The translations under genes and the position numbers were made by a program. From positions 16,058,854-16,122,853 of the forward strand of contig CP093830.1 of NCBI GenBank assembly GCA_033063855.1: 64,000 nt of DNA, in the 5' to 3' direction. Under the pieces are notes generated by a model. It saw nothing but the letters and a program-made list of their open reading frames with translations, did not search any database and was not told the DNA's origin. Below are positions 14,015-27,842 of this stretch, one piece after another (positions within the stretch are counted from its first letter, which is position 1; the number at the start of each line of letters is the position of its first letter). Origin of the DNA: Smittia aterrima (taxonomy: Eukaryota; Arthropoda; Insecta; Diptera; Chironomidae).

Positions 14015-14650
14015 GGGTGCTGGAGTAGGTGTAATGATTGAATTATAGAGATTCTCGTGTGGAGTGTTTTAGAAATGCTCGCGAGTTCGATGCGTAATAG
14101 CGCTAATGCTTAGATGATGATGAAATATGAGGAAAAGCATTCGAAGGAGAAAGCAGGAGAGAAAGGAAAAAAGTGAAAACAGACGTTAAACGTTAATAAA
14201 TGTTGGAGTATGTTAACTCAGATATATGTTTCACATTTTGTTCCATCCACCCCAGCCCTCTCGTTGAGCTTCCGCAGTGTAAAATAACATATTACACGCT
14301 TTCCTACATTCATCGACGAGAGTTAAGATAAGAGAAGAAAGTGAAAGCTGTTGGCAGAGTGAAAATCCGCGTAAATTATTCTTTCGCTTTGCCTGTGCCA
14401 TTGCTTCGAAGTCTGCTTATTATTTGAGGATGTATGTTCTATTAAGAGCATAAGTTTTCCTTCATTCGAGAGATTTTCCAGCTTTTTCACCTGTTTCATT
14501 ATGCATGGAAATTTAATATTTTCCTCTTCACGCTCCTACATCAGATTCTCGTGTGTTTGTTTGATTTCCTCAATTGGAAACGCAGAGAGGAAAAAGAAAA
14601 ATCCGCAAAACATATTCGTTAAAAATAAAAGGAAATGTGGGGATTTTAAA
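14015..14650. repeat. Leading block of unit 2, near-identical to 5195-5830
   Basis: Second copy of the block, in direct orientation about 8.8 kb away. Divergence rises sharply after about 14660, where unit 1 continues with different sequence. Confidence 0.85.
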
Positions 14651-17600
14651 GCCGAGAACAGACGCTTTCGTTATCTCGTTCACTTGCATAATTTTCCAAT
14701 ATTCAAATGGTATTGTTACGTGTTTGATTATTATGTTTCTCTGTAGAGATATATGCTGATTTACATTCTCCTGCGCCAATTTCTGAATCCTTTACTACGT
14801 GATAATAATTTCATTTGTGACTTGCACGCACCTTGATTTGAATTTCGTATGGAAATACACGAATTTGTGAATTTTTTTAGGTCACCTTTGAGAAGGAAAG
14901 AACACACTTGGAAAATTATGTTAAGCACACAAGTGTATCGAACATGCTCGACGTAATCGCAAAGGAAAATAAGAATTTCCATTCGCAGGAAATAAAATGA
15001 AATTTCCATAAGAATTGGATTAGTTTCTTATCGAGACGAGGAAAATCACATTTCATGCAAGGAGAGGTGAACACAGAACATTTCTTCAACTTAATAAGCG
15101 TGTGCCTCAGGCTGCCTGACCTCTCGTGACTTCTTTAATCAAACAATAAATCTAAGTACACGCATAATATTCAACTTGATTGCTAAAAGAAGATTGAAGA
15201 CTGAGCTGGTGGTGAAATGAGCGAGAGAGAAAAAATCTCAATCTTAAAAGTCAGAAGCCACCGGAAACCAAACACATCAATACTCATAATTCAATCAAAC
15301 AACAGAATGAATGTCTCCGCCAACATCACCGCAAGGCAAAGAAAAGCAAAGAAGGGAAGCCAAAGAATCTCAAACATGCAGTGGCAAAATCTCAAAGTAA
15401 TTCGCTTGTTTCTGATCATTCAAAGACGGTCAAGTGTTTTACATCAAATTGATAATTAACTGTCTTGCGTTTTGCTTTTAACAAACGTAATTCACTTTGC
15501 AAATATTCGTTTTGTTTGATGTTCGCATTTGAAAACGAGGAAATAAAACCTTTTCTCGATCCCAGACAAATGAGGTTTGAGGCTAAAAAGGAAATTTATC
15601 ACATTTACTATTGTCATATGAGAAGAAAAGCTTTTTCTCTTTAAAAAATTCTCGTTTTTGCGGTTTACACAGAGCGAGCGCTTAAGCGATGCCAGAAGTC
15701 GATCTCGAAACGACGACGAGAGCGTCATTCTCTGTTCATTAAATTTGCATGGATCTCAATGCCATAAACGACTCATTGTGAAATAATAAGCCATTAAAGC
15801 ATTGAATTTTTAATGTGGCACGAGAGGAAATTAAGCTGAATGCAGACACTTGTTGATTTTAACATGTTTGACCGCTGTCCGATACGATGTGTCTGAAGGG
15901 ATCAGAACAATGGAACAAATTGTCGGAAAACGAATGAATGAGACTACAAACAAGCGCCTGTGGTCAATTCGCTACGGGTATGACTTGTAATAATTCAAGA
16001 GAGGGCTGAGTTGTGAGTAACCAATGGTCATTAAAGGGATAAAGTAGATTTGGTTCAACAACATTAGCATGATTAATGTAAATAGATGGAAGAACGATTC
16101 TTGAGTCTCTTCTCGAGCAAGAAAAAGTTTTTCCTCGAACTCTCGCAAATTAATTACTTTGAGGATTTTCCTTCATTAAAAAAATTGATTAAAAAGCGCA
16201 AACTATTTTCCGTCTGGAGCTCACAACTTGAAACTTCTTGAGTTGAGAGTACTGAGGCAAAAAAAAACTTTTGAATGCTGTAAATGAAAGAACCGAGATG
16301 ATGCAACATTCCAATAAAAAACGGAAAACAAATTTATTGAAAAGAACGTGAAGACGAGATTGAGATGGGGAAGCTAAAGCGGAAGATAAGTCTTCATCCG
16401 TTTTCATTTTCCGAGAGGCTTGCAACGAAAGAAATTTATTTCTAATTGATTTTCATTACTTTTTTGCTCGTACGGGAATTGGTTTCCGCAAACATCCATT
16501 TCTCGATTTTTCCTTGAAATTAGCAAAACAATTGTAATGGCGATGATAGTTAGTTCACCCTCTCCCGAAGTGTACGACCCACGACTAGAATCTAACATAC
16601 ACACACTCGCGCAACCCTAAAAAGCAACGACTCGAATCAAATGGATTTGTTGTTGTCATCCCTTTATGTAAAGATAGGGACGAGAGATGTAGGCGAAGGA
16701 AAAGTAATGCGCTTAACATTAAACTAAGTCGATGTAAATTCCTTCTCCGCCATTTTTCACGAGATCTTTTCCACAAAGTTTCGGTTTTGTTTAAGAAATC
16801 GGATGAAGAACAAGTTTTTTAAATTGATCAGGGACTTCAGTTCATCGGAGAATCATAATCCATGACATCGCAAATATGTCGAAGGAAGCAATTTGAGGAT
16901 TTTACGAACAAGACATTCATCAATCTTGCTTGAACACTAATCGCAACTTCCACCATTTCTTATCATTTGCCATCTCGACGAAAACTCATTGAAAAATATT
17001 TTCTAAACTGAAGGCACAAGCAAACACGAAAACAGTTTTTAGCAACAGCAGAGCGAGTCGAATTTATACTTGGGGTGAATTTTTAATTAACGAGAATATG
17101 CAGATGATTTCAATTTTTTTTTCTGATTGTACATGTATGTTCATTGTTCTTGATGCTGTATCTGAACTTTATGGCGGTTGTTTCCTCTCGGAGCACACAT
17201 GATACGTTCGTCCCTGTTTGTTTCATACGATCCTGACAAAAAAATAATTTAAAATGTTTAGGGTGATATGCAAATTCTATGAGCTTCGATCTCAACTGTG
17301 GAGTTTTAGATTCTATCGACGAATATTTGATCATTGAGATTCTAAATATTTTTTTATTCATTTTCTAAGTTTCTTCACAGTCCAATTAGTCGAAGTGAAT
17401 GAAGAAGAAGGAGAGAGCAGACAAACTTCCGGTGGCTGATGAACGAAACATGCATTGCAATCGACTGTTAGTTGACCCTTTAAACTTTTGACCTTTCAAT
17501 TCGATGATCTTCACGAAGGTTATTTGCACATCATTGTTAATTTCTAGTTTCCGTTATAGTAACTGCATCGGAGCCGTCCATCAATGTTGATGCACAATAA

Positions 17601-18589
17601 GACAATGGATGGAAAGAAAATACTTTTATGTTCTATATATCTTGCTCTTTCAGGCTGAGTACTCTTCAATTCATCGGATAAAACGCTTAGAGTGACAATG
17701 TGGAAGAGAAATTATGCTGGAAAGGATAAAGAACGTGACCGTTGAGCAATAATTTAATTTTGTTGTATAAATAATCATTTTGCTCTCCGTCCAATTGAGT
17801 CAACAAACAAACCTGTTGCGAGACAAATCTCCCTTCTGGCTAATAATCTCAATACAAATAGCCTCTTTAACTGACCCTTCCTTAAGCCAATCGAGTCCCT
17901 CTCTAACTTTTATTTTATTGTTACTCAACCCTCATTCCATTCGATTGTGATTCGCAGTAAACAAACTTCGCCTAGTGAGAGTGACCCGTGATTTGCTGTC
18001 CAAAAACATTTTTCTGCTGCAAAATGAACGAAAGAAAATCTCATTCGATTTTTGAAGTTCTGACTTAAACCGATTTTCGCTGAACGAGCAATCTTTGTCA
18101 AGACTTCTGAATCTTTGCGACGTTTTTTCTTAAACTTAATGCCTCTTAGAAGGAAAGAAGTTTAAGGGTTTGAAGAGCAGCCAAGGGAGATTCAATTGCT
18201 TCTCGTTGCTTGCTTCAATGTGGTGAAGAATGATGGAAGAAAAATAAAATCATGATAATGACGAAAGCAGAGCGAGACTTTTACTTTTTTTTTTCTTTCG
18301 TTTCATTTAGGGTGGAACTCTCCGAGCATAAAATAATAAAGAATAATGAAAAAGTAGCCCGGCCACCTCACACCAAATGATACCGAGAGTGAGTAGGAGG
18401 AAGAGTCGCTCATGCTATCTTGCAGCGTGATAAATTTGTGAGCTGGATGAAATCTTTTTTTAGGGTGGCGAAAGTGCTTCGCTGTGTTAGTGATGACAAT
18501 AATTGCGTCCTTTAATGAGAAAATTCATGGAGAAAGATGAGAAGAAAGAAACAATTTTCGCTATCTTCACGACTCAAACGATTCTCTCA

Positions 18590-18840
18590 TGACTTCTTCA
18601 TCAATGTTTGCTTTTCATCGCTTTATGTGAACTCTCGTTATTGATTTCTCATCAGTTTGAGTTTCTTGCAGGCTAGAATTATGCATGATATATGCGAAGT
18701 AAACCAATAAATCTATCAGCGAGAACTGCAATTATTTGATGAAGCCAACGACTCAATAAATTCTCTCTCGTAGATAAAAAAAATTCAATTGAGATGTTGA
18801 TCATGAAGCGAGAACGAAGCGTCTTCGTGATTTCCTTCAC
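18590..18840. repeat. Conserved block shared with 32190-32455
   Basis: Near-identical 250-base block including GCTAGAATTATGCATGATAT and AACCAATAAATCTATCAGCG. Both copies are in the same relative place in units 2 and 3. Confidence 0.85.
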
Positions 18841-19689
18841 GTTCATCGTTAGACTGTCCGATGCCGATTTTTTTTTATGATTTAGAAGAAAGAGAAAGAT
18901 CAATGGAAAAGAAAATATATTCGCCGAGGTCACATAAACCGATTACAATTGCCACGAGAAATTTCCTCTTTTTTTTTATTTTTGGCGAGGGGAGCCAACG
19001 TTCTTGTGAATTTCAAAAGCAACAAGTTGTTCAGCTTCTCTTACGCCAACTGTTTCTCCTTTTCATCATCACCATGAAAAGCTAGAAAGAGCTAATCTGT
19101 TGCGGAAACGACGATCAAAGAGAGAAAACTGCAATTAAACAATTGGGAAGAGTGCATCATGCTTCACTTGCGATTATAATGGATCGCTTTGTTCTTTCTC
19201 GTGTGCTTTGCTACGACTTCGTTGTTGTTTGTATAAAGGGAAAATTAAAAGCGGTTTGCCTTTGCAGACATTCACTCTCACCATCGCAGCTTTATTAGAA
19301 TGCGTTACCTGACTTCAATCGCGAGCCCAACAATTGAACTTTCAAAACATATTATTTATTTTCCAATCGGATCAAAGAATCAACTCGAGTGTGAGCTGCA
19401 ACAAATTGCAAATGTTGAAAGCACAAAGGCGCTCCAGTTCACCGTGTCATGCACGCGCGATCCAATTTTACACCAAATTTAAAATGATTCGGAAATCACC
19501 AAGAAGCGCTCAAAAGCGGTAGAGAGAAAGGTCAAGCGATGCAAGATTATCTCATCCTACTTGTAAATTATCTTAATGATAGCTTCATGTGGATGTGATC
19601 GACCGGAGATGAAATCACAAGAGAACTCGACTGAATCTAATCGTCGGTAATCGAAGGGAAGTTGACTAAGGTGTTTATAGTTTTTGTTT

Positions 19690-20065
19690 CTTCGACAGAT
19701 GCTCAAACAACCCTTTGACTATCGCCTAAACTAAAAGTTTGCATTTCATTTGTGTTCGTGACATTCAAAACGATTTTTTTGAGGCTCAGGAATAAATTAA
19801 AGAGAAGAATCTTAAACTCATTCATTCTCAACGAAGTGTGTGCTTTTCCGATTTATTTTCTCATTTCAAACTTCTCAAGAGAGCTCCGAGATACTTGAAG
19901 AAATCCATGGAACATTCTCATAGTTAAATATCTCATTTAAATCAATAATTTTAAGCATGAACGCATGAGGATTAAACTCTCGCAAATGAATAAAAAACAC
20001 TCACGAACTTCGTTTGCTGCTTTTTATAAGAAGTCATAAATTTCCCGTCTGGCGGTTTTAAGTTT
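19690..20065. repeat. Conserved block shared with 33385-33740
   Basis: Begins at GACAGATGCTCAAACAACCC and runs about 360 bases with very few differences to the unit 3 copy, ending abruptly after CCCGTCTGGCGGTTT. Confidence 0.85.
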
Positions 20066-20749
20066 TTCTTTTTCTCCTTTCTCGTGTTTTTCTCTTTGCA
20101 ATCCGCTGAAATTATTTAACTGAAATCATCCGCGCTTCCCACAACTTTAAATATCGCAAGATAAAAAGCGACAGAGAACATGAAGCTTGTGGTAAATAAG
20201 TTGTCGCTGCTTCCTTTGCTTCCTCTTCTGATTAATTTATTTCCGAGAAAACAATTTCCTTATCATCGAGTTGACCATGTGTGTTGATGTTCAGAGTTAA
20301 ACTCATTATTCAAAAGGTTTCATCGTCGATTTAAAAACCCAAAACAAACCCTTTTCTCAAGTTTTGATCCTTTCCTTCCAGCAAATGCTCGACAGGAGGT
20401 AAAGGTTTGTTGATAAATTAAAGCAATTTGTTAAGTTTCCTTTGGGACAAACGGTCGCTTATAATTTCGCAAGGAAGTTGAATCTAAACTCAATATGTTG
20501 TTCCTTTAATAATCATATTAACATAAAAACTTATTAATCATTGTCATTCGGACATCAGAACTCAAGTCCACTCACTCTCGAGAGTTTTAAATTTCAGGAG
20601 CAGCTTACACATGACAAAGAAGGTCTTCGGGTTTTTGAATAATTTCTCTCGTTCTAATGCAACATAAATCATTTTGAAATTTAACTTTCTTACCCGCACT
20701 CCCTCACATTCTTCACTTTCGTCTCATTTTCATGAGACAAAGATAAGAA

Positions 20750-21480
20750 AATTTATTTTCCCTTAAACTACCCAGTCAAGTGAATGTTATTGAGTATACT
20801 TCTCAGTCTTTCTGGAATTTCAAATTTATGTTTAGTGTGTCAAAATTGTGAGAGGGTGGGAGGGAGATGAAGTTGTGGCCTGCAGATGTAAAGAAAATTA
20901 ATTTTCTTCTGAACGTTGGTCATTGATATCAAGTTTTCTTTTCTTGCTTTGAGGAAAACAGAAAAATTCAGGTGAATTGCGCGTTATCATGTCGTGTCAG
21001 TTGATTAAGTAGAAAATATCGATTTCCATCGACAAACATTTGCTTTGTATAATTAATTTTCATTGTTTCGTGTTGATTGTGTAAGCAGAGAATGAGTTTC
21101 GATAAAAAAATATTTTCTTATGTTACGTAAATGAGTTTAACTAACAAACAAACGTTTGGGTTCTGCCACAATAAACTTTGGAAAATATGAACGTGACAGA
21201 ACGTGTAGCACGGCAAATGTTTGATGAAGGAGTTGGAGTGTGCTTGGTTAATATTAATTGCATAATTAGAAGCAATTACACTTCTTCGGACTCAGGAGTT
21301 TGTTTGTTTAGTGAACAACAAACTCTCGTCTCGGAGATCTATGGAAAGTTCATTAATCTGAGAGCGAGAGATCTGAACGGAGCCATGAGAAACGGAAATA
21401 AAATTTTCCACCTGATTGCTTCACATATTCTTTCTTTTCTTCAGCTCATTCATTATTTCTTTCCACTTCATTCTATTTAG
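20750..21480. repeat. Longest near-identical block, shared with 35200-35830
   Basis: Only a few substitutions in the first ~500 bases. The unit 3 copy then lacks 34 bases after AATTAGAAG and 15 bases further on. These indels are not multiples of three together with the frame, so the 100-codon ORF at 21178-21480 is not conserved. Confidence 0.88.
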
Positions 21481-24156
21481 TTTATAAAAATTGATTAAGC
21501 TCTTAAATTCAAAACAAATGAAAATAGAGAATTAAATTTCAGTATTGATTCAGATTGAGGCGGTTAGCGTTTAAATGAAAGCTGATCCTCTTCCATGGCG
21601 AATTCTTTAACGAAGATCGGATTGAAGCAAACACAAAATAATGTGATCAACGGTTTCACATTCATAAAGTTCTTCACATGAATTACTTCGCGGTCACGAT
21701 TTTAATTTAAACCATACACGATCATCTCTTGAATCAAACTGCAGTGAACTTTATATTCGAGGAAGGTGAGATGAAAACGAAAGCAGTGACAACAGATGTT
21801 TTTGGTTCGTTTAACCCTTTGCTTCCTGCAAAATTTCGTCAGTACCAGGTGCAAACAAACTCAATCACGAAATCAAATTATAAAAGAATCCGTCGATTGA
21901 GTTTTCTTCTTAACATTCTTCGATTGTCTTCGTAAATTTTAAAATCGACCTATTTTAATATCTTCGTCGCATATCTCAAACTCCAAATGAATGATTTATC
22001 ACCTCTCTCGAAGCAATCTCTCTCTCTTTCGCTTGACGTCAACCTCACCCTCCTCAATCGAAGGGAAAATATGAAGAAAAAAAGTTCGATTTCATTTGCA
22101 TAAGTGAACGGTTGTTTTTTCCTTGTCTCGCGAATCCCTTTATTATAATTTAGACAGCGATATATTTTTGGGATCGTAAATATTTCTACTCGCGCACAAC
22201 CCTTGAAACAAAAAAAAATTGTAAATCGTTTCGAGTAGTCCCACCCGCCTTTCTTACTTTTAACGTTCGCATTTTATTAATATCATAAGAATTCCATAAT
22301 AATATTTCCCCTGCCAAGTCATCGAGTTTAGGAGCAGTCGAAGAAGAAGTTTCTCCTTCTGTTTGTCATCGATTCATTTGCCGTCAAAGTGAATTTAAAT
22401 GATATGGACTTAAGAGTTTTATCATGAGATTAATTTTCCATTGAGAAATAATTGGTTTTTCCCCAAAAATCTTTCTAATTTAACTCTAAGAAGTTTAGAG
22501 ACTAGATCTAAATTCCCATTAGATAGCACGTCGCTCACTTCCAACTAAAGTTGTCAAAAACTCTCGCGAATTGATTTTTTTAAACTCACACTCTCCGTAA
22601 ACATTTTCCTAAAAGTTTAATTTTTACGTGCTCGGTCATATTTTCCGAACAAACACCAACGAAAGCATAAATGAAAATCGATTAAATTTTCTCGCATTCA
22701 CTTGTTTCATCCAACATTTCTTCTTAGATGTTTCATAAAGCGTAGGTTGATGGGTGGTTGGGAGAAAAAAAGGACGCCAATGGTTCTCTCAACCCTCAAC
22801 TTCGACTCACACTTTTAAAATATTTTTAATTTGAGCGCGGAGTTTTTTTATTCTTCTTCGTTTTTCTCTGGAAGTTGAAGTGTGAGCTAAGGAGACGAGG
22901 GAGAAAACTTGATTCATTTAAATTATCTCTGAGAAGATTCATTGGGATTAATACGAAAGTTAGGTGATCGCGACTAAATATTTCAAAAATATCTTGAATT
23001 GCAAATTTTTAAAAAAAAATTTTGTTTTTGTTTTATTGATTTAAAAGTTTTTGGACCAAAGTTTAGAGTTGACCAACTTTTTAAGAAGGATCGTTGGAAA
23101 AGAAATGAAAAGTAACTCGGTTCAAAAGAGTGAAGGGTGTGGGTGGTTGAGATGCTGGGCCAGCTCACTCATACAATCAAAGAGATTGCGATGTTATGCT
23201 GAAGACCATCGTAAGACTTCTCGTCGTTATTAAAATGATTTTGTGTTTTACTTTCCTTGCTACTCCCACAATTTTGTTGTGTAACCCCACAAGGGTTGCC
23301 AAGATTCAAAACTCTTTGTATTGTTTTTGTTTCATTGATTTTTTAGATGATGAGCGAAAGAAAATTCTGAAGTTGTCATGAAGATGAGTGAGAAAATGAG
23401 TTCTGTCCTTTAAATGAGAAAAAAATTATTTCGCGTTCTCTACAATTTTTTTAAAGAGAAAACCGCGAAGAGTATTCGTCCTCTGTAATGACCAAACTTT
23501 AAACTTTTATGCTAAAAGCTTTAAGCAACTCCAGGTGTGTCTTCATTTGTCCAGCTTCTCGTCTGGAAAGAAAAGTTTTTGTTTCAAGGTGCAAACTGTA
23601 ACGACAAGGACGAAATCATAAATTTCAGTTCCTTGACAGCTCCACTGAAAGGTCTAAGAACTCATTATGCCAATCGTAGAATTGCAAAATCACTTTCCAC
23701 CATTTTTCACGTTAGATCGCAAATTGAAAAAGAATTTCTTTTTCTCCCCCGAAGCACGCTTCGAATTCACATAAAATTTCTCTCTTTTTTGCACATACAT
23801 AAACATAATGCAACCAATAGAAAGTTGCAAAATTTTTGCGTGACGAAAATACTGGCAGATGAGGGAAAAAGTGAAACTCACTCGTTGGCTTTGAAAAGAG
23901 TTGACAGAGGAAAATCGTTTTATGTTCGACAGCACCTCCCACGAAAGAGTTTTAAATGTTAATTGAAATGATCAATCAATTCGATTGTTCTTTTGATGCT
24001 CATCAAATATCAAGATGATTGCAAATCAATAAGTCTGACCAATGACTTTGAATGACTTTCATATTTTCCCACGCTGAATATGAAATGTTTTTCTTTTTCC
24101 TGAGCAAAGCCATAAATTTCAGTTTGTATCCTTTGCGAACGCTCCTTTTCATGCTT

Positions 24157-24203
24157 TAGTGTTGCCTCATGTACTGCATTCGCATCCACATATAGCCACG
24201 CCT
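24157..24203 (+). promoter_or_regulatory. Paired motif module (unit 2)
   Basis: TAGTGTTGCCT at 24157-24167 and GCCACGCCT at 24195-24203, in the equivalent place of unit 2. Confidence 0.4.
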
Positions 24204-26439
24204 CGTTTTGGATCAAGGAAAGTTGAAAGCAATGTGGATACATTTGTGTATACTTTCTCGTAAGCTCAACTCTTTTCCTTCGACAGTTGAGAAGCGATTG
24301 TAACTAATTAGTTTCGATGGTGTTTGTCATAAAGAAATTTATGTTGACATGACACATGCGTCGAAGCTTTTTCTGAAAAAATAATGTCTTGCTACTCAAA
24401 TCGATTCCAATTAATTCTTGTGATAACTACACGAAGATTTCTCTCATTCTCTTTCAACTTCGGAAAAGTTCAAAGAGTTAATGATCTGCGGGAGGTGAAA
24501 CAAGCAAAAAAAATTACATTCGAAGATCTGTCATGAACCGTGAACGATATGTTGTAATCAATCGGAGAATCATGCAAGCAAAAACAAACTAAAGCCGCGT
24601 TCTCTCTATATCACGATTCTCTTTCTTTTTTTCCGCTTTCAGGCTTTCTCATATGCTCATGTTTATGTAGAGCTGATGATGACTTTGCTGAAACCTCATT
24701 GAATTGAAGTCTGGGCGATCTTGTCTCGATGAAACTTATAATTGATGATGTATCTCTCTCAAATCTTTCTAATACAATTATAGCTTTTCACACGATGCTC
24801 TGTGAAGCCGGGAGATCAAGAAACGAAATACGCGATGACCACACTGTAAATGGGAAAAACGCTGCGCACGTTTGTCATGATTTTCGCTCTCATGCTGTTG
24901 GCATGTTTAACAAGCTTTTTAGGAGATAGATGAATTTGATATTTTTGTTGTTGAAGATTTTTGTTTTGCTCTACATTCTTTGCCGGAGTTTAATTATTAA
25001 AATCATTTTCTCATAAGAACTTTTCTCTCGAAAGCTAACCGGAAATAATATTTTCCACTTCGTCGCTTCAGGAAAGAGCGTACATACCTTTGCCGCGCAT
25101 CATTGCCGAAGCCGTTTCTTGCTTTGATTTGATTTTTATAAGAAATCAGTCGTAGAGCGAATTGACTGTTTCGAAAACGGAATCGATAACGGGTTAAGTT
25201 AAGAGATTTCTAATTGTCTTTAGCTTAAATATTTTTGCGTATTCGTAATTTAAGACAAACAGCTTCGTTAAATGTTTCATTGAACTCACGTTAATAGACA
25301 TTTTCTAAAATTGGTAAACCACATTAACTGAATGGCGAAACCAAAGAAAAGTTATATCAGTGACAAGCGGACTCAGCGAGAAAGAGAAAATCATTTGCAG
25401 ACCACAATCACTCAGAGAGACGACGACGATCTTTGCTCATTTTCTTCCGATTATCGTTCTACAAGCATTCAACGATTTTCTTGTTGATTGCTTAAGCCTA
25501 ATGTCTTAGAGTGCCCCCCCACTGTTAACACGTATGCTCTGCTCTTCCTCCCGTCACCATGTACATCAGTAATGATATCAATTAATTAAAGAAATGTTGA
25601 AAACAAACTGAATTATCTTCGATAAATCGTGCTCTGCGATCAACATGATCTTAGTCTTTGGACAGAGCTATCAATTTATAAAGTTATTTTACTCGACGAG
25701 GCCAAGACACCGTTGAACATCGCCAGGGAATCATGCATTGTCTCATGGAAAAGTCTTTTGTTTTAACACCTAAAAAATTTCTCACATTTGAGCTCACAAT
25801 TATCCAAACATAACATTTTTTGGCTATTTCTCCATTGTGTGTGATCATCTTTCAAATCTCATAAATCTCTTCACACACATGTCGCTCTCGTCTTAAAAGT
25901 GGCCGAAAGACAATGGACAATTATGTGAGCTCGCGGAAACGAAAACTCGCACAGTATCTAAATGTTTAAATTTGAAGAAGATTTTCAACAGATTCAACAA
26001 AGTCATACATTAAACATGTGGACGCTCGTCAAGATATGGGAAAGTGCGTAACAATGAAACTGTTGGCTTGTCCGAGTTTCTCACGGGACCTAACGGCGAG
26101 TTTCTCGAATAAAAATAAACGAAAAAACCATTGCGAAATTAAACCGCGAGATGACATTGTTTAAACCTTGAGCGATATGCAACGACTTCGGTTCCCTCGT
26201 TTACTTGTCAATTGCATGTTAAGAGAGCACAAACCCAATTGGATTGATAGCTGCTTTCGCTATTCGCAAACGTGTAAATAGACAACGTCAAAAATGCAAT
26301 CAATTCCTGAAAAACTTCTGATGTGACTTCGGCTTTCACTCGGAGACATGCAATAGCTTGAAAAAGAATTTCCGTGAATGTGATTACTGAAGTGAGAAAG
26401 CTAAGAGTTTGCGGTTATCCAACTTTGTATGTAGTCTCC

Positions 26440-26790
26440 TTCGTTCGAGAGATTTTCAGCTTTTTCAGTTGTTTCATTATGCATGGAAATTCAATATTTT
26501 CCTCTTCACGCTCCTACATCAGATTCTCGTGTGTTTTTTTCCCAATTGGAGCCACAGAGAATATTTTAGAAAGAAAAATCGGCAAAACATATTCGTTAAA
26601 AATAAAAGGAAATGCGAGAATTTTAAAGCCGAAAGAGGCAAACACAGGCGTTTATTCACTTTTGTGATTATTTCAACGTCTCTTTAAATATGTAATTAAT
26701 AATTTTTCTTTACACGAGCAATTCGTGGCTTTCTAGTTTCGATGCCAATTTCAAGTTGCTCTCTACGGGATAATAAAATCATTTGCTATA
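26440..26790. repeat. Third, partial and more diverged copy of the leading block
   Basis: Matches 5640-5990 and 14460-14650 in order (CATTATGCATGGAAATT, then ACGCTCCTACATCAGATTCT, then TCGTTAAAAATAAAAGGAAA) with scattered substitutions and small indels. It lacks the first ~450 bases. It marks the start of unit 3. Confidence 0.8.
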
Positions 26791-27022
26791 TGCTATATTC
26801 ACACTAAAATTCGCCAAGTCCTTCTGTAGGATGTTTATGAATCAGATATCAGATAGAGCTCTCCAACTGAATTAAACTAGAAATATTTAAGAGATTAAAA
26901 GATTGACTGCATTATATTATAAAATTTTTATACAAATTTTGCATATGTTTCGTATTTCTCGTTCAGATCTCATGAATAGAAATTTTGTATGAGAATAACT
27001 GAGACTCGAGTTTGTCTTTAAA

Positions 27023-27044
27023 TTTAAATTTCGCGCCTAAACGT
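27023..27044 (+). promoter_or_regulatory. Shared upstream element of the first small tandem gene
   Basis: AAATTTCGCGCCTAAACGT is found here and, with one change (C to T), at 27843-27867 before the second gene. TTTCGCGC matches the E2F consensus TTTSSCGC. A TATA-like CATATAA follows at about 27047. Confidence 0.5.
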
Positions 27045-27280
27045 GGCATATAACACTTCTAAAGGATTTCCAAGGATTAGAAATTTCAGTTTTTATTAAT
27101 TCTCGTCAGCAATTAAACAGTTCTCGTCTCTGTAAGTGTAACTACCAGTAAGATCAAGTAAGTTTCTACTGTCAGAAATTGTTTTACAAGCAAAATAATT
27201 CATATTTATCTTAAAATTCTTATTTTATGATTTTTAGATAAAATAAGACTGCTTGAATAAAAGCAAACAATACTTTAGCA

Positions 27281-27658
27281 ATGGCACCACGTTCTAAATA
27301 TCGCAAGAAGATGAAAAAGCTGCTTGAGATGGAAATCAAAGCTTACAAGCTGATGTGTAAAGTTGAAAAATTTAAAAACGAGTCTATTGAAAATATTAAA
27401 AATTGGAAGAAAGAAGTTCTCAATTCAGCACTTGACCTCGATCAGAAGCTAGCTAAATTTAATAATTTGGATGCTGGTGAACAATTTATTCGTCATATAA
27501 GTGTTAAAATTAATTGTCGGTCCCGGCTCCAAAAATTAAATGACGCTATAGAAAAGTTGCACGATACTTCAGCTGTAGTAGCTATAAAAGTAGCAGAATT
27601 ACTTGATCAAATGAACAATGAGGAGATCAGCATGGATTTAGAAGAACATAGTCTCTAA
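27281..27658 (+). CDS. Small predicted helical protein, first of a tandem paralogue pair (125 aa)
   Basis: I do not recognise the family. The ORF is complete (ATG in GCAATGG context, stop TAA). It is rich in Lys and Glu, without signal peptide or membrane segment, and probably helical/coiled-coil. It aligns along its length with the product of 28335-28775: LLEMEIKAYKLM with LLKVELDAYKLI, WKKEVLNSALDLDQK with FKKEVYESERLELDQK, LDAGEQ with LEANEQ, VVAIKVAELL with AVALEMAEFL. This level of protein similarity with diverged DNA indicates selection on the protein. A 5'UTR intron is likely (donor GTAAGT at 27158, acceptor ending 27237) and is matched in the paralogue. N terminus MAPRSKYRKKMKK is strongly basic, so nuclear or nucleic-acid association is possible but unproven. 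Confidence 0.75.
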   Translation: MAPRSKYRKKMKKLLEMEIKAYKLMCKVEKFKNESIENIKNWKKEVLNSALDLDQKLAKFNNLDAGEQFIRHISVKINCRSRLQKLNDAIEKLHDTSAVVAIKVAELLDQMNNEEISMDLEEHSL

Positions 27659-27842
27659 ATGCTGTGAAAACCAATTTAACTTTTGTAAGTCCCGCTTCGA
27701 CAGAAATATGTAAAAAAGTTACCTTTATATTTTAATTTGACAAAATGACTTAATTTCAAACAATTAAACAAAAAATTTAGATTGTGAAAAACTTCTTGAT
27801 TTACGTACACGATTGTTTTGCAATAAAAGATATTTAAATAAG

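Larger units (their letters stand above)
13580..26350. repeat. Degenerate tandem unit 2 of the gene desert (about 12.8 kb)
   Basis: Same block order as unit 3 for about 16.2-21.5 kb (16590 with 30490, 17060 with 30910, 17810 with 31310, 18325 with 31880, 18590 with 32190, 19300 with 32900, 19690 with 33390, 20750 with 35200, 22085 with 36198) and as unit 1 for 22.7-25.2 kb. It lacks clear equivalents of 8.9-9.9 kb of unit 1 and 36.5-36.97 kb of unit 3. No credible gene; no AATAAA tied to an ORF; no mobile-element protein. It starts where unit 1 ends, so the arrangement is head-to-tail. Confidence 0.7.

Noticed and set aside
21178..21480. 100-codon ORF in the longest conserved block
   Set aside because: The unit 3 copy lacks 34 and 15 bases, which destroys the frame; conservation is therefore not at protein level.
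23537..23962. 141-codon ORF in unit 2
   Set aside because: The related stretch at 38110-38240 keeps nucleotide words but not the frame; composition resembles the surrounding desert.
24010..24243. Minus-strand ORF overlapping the paired-motif module, with a loosely similar ORF at 38385-38651
   Set aside because: Short similar peptides (ATLKHEK / ATLEKHI) come from the shared DNA motif; the rest does not align and lengths differ.
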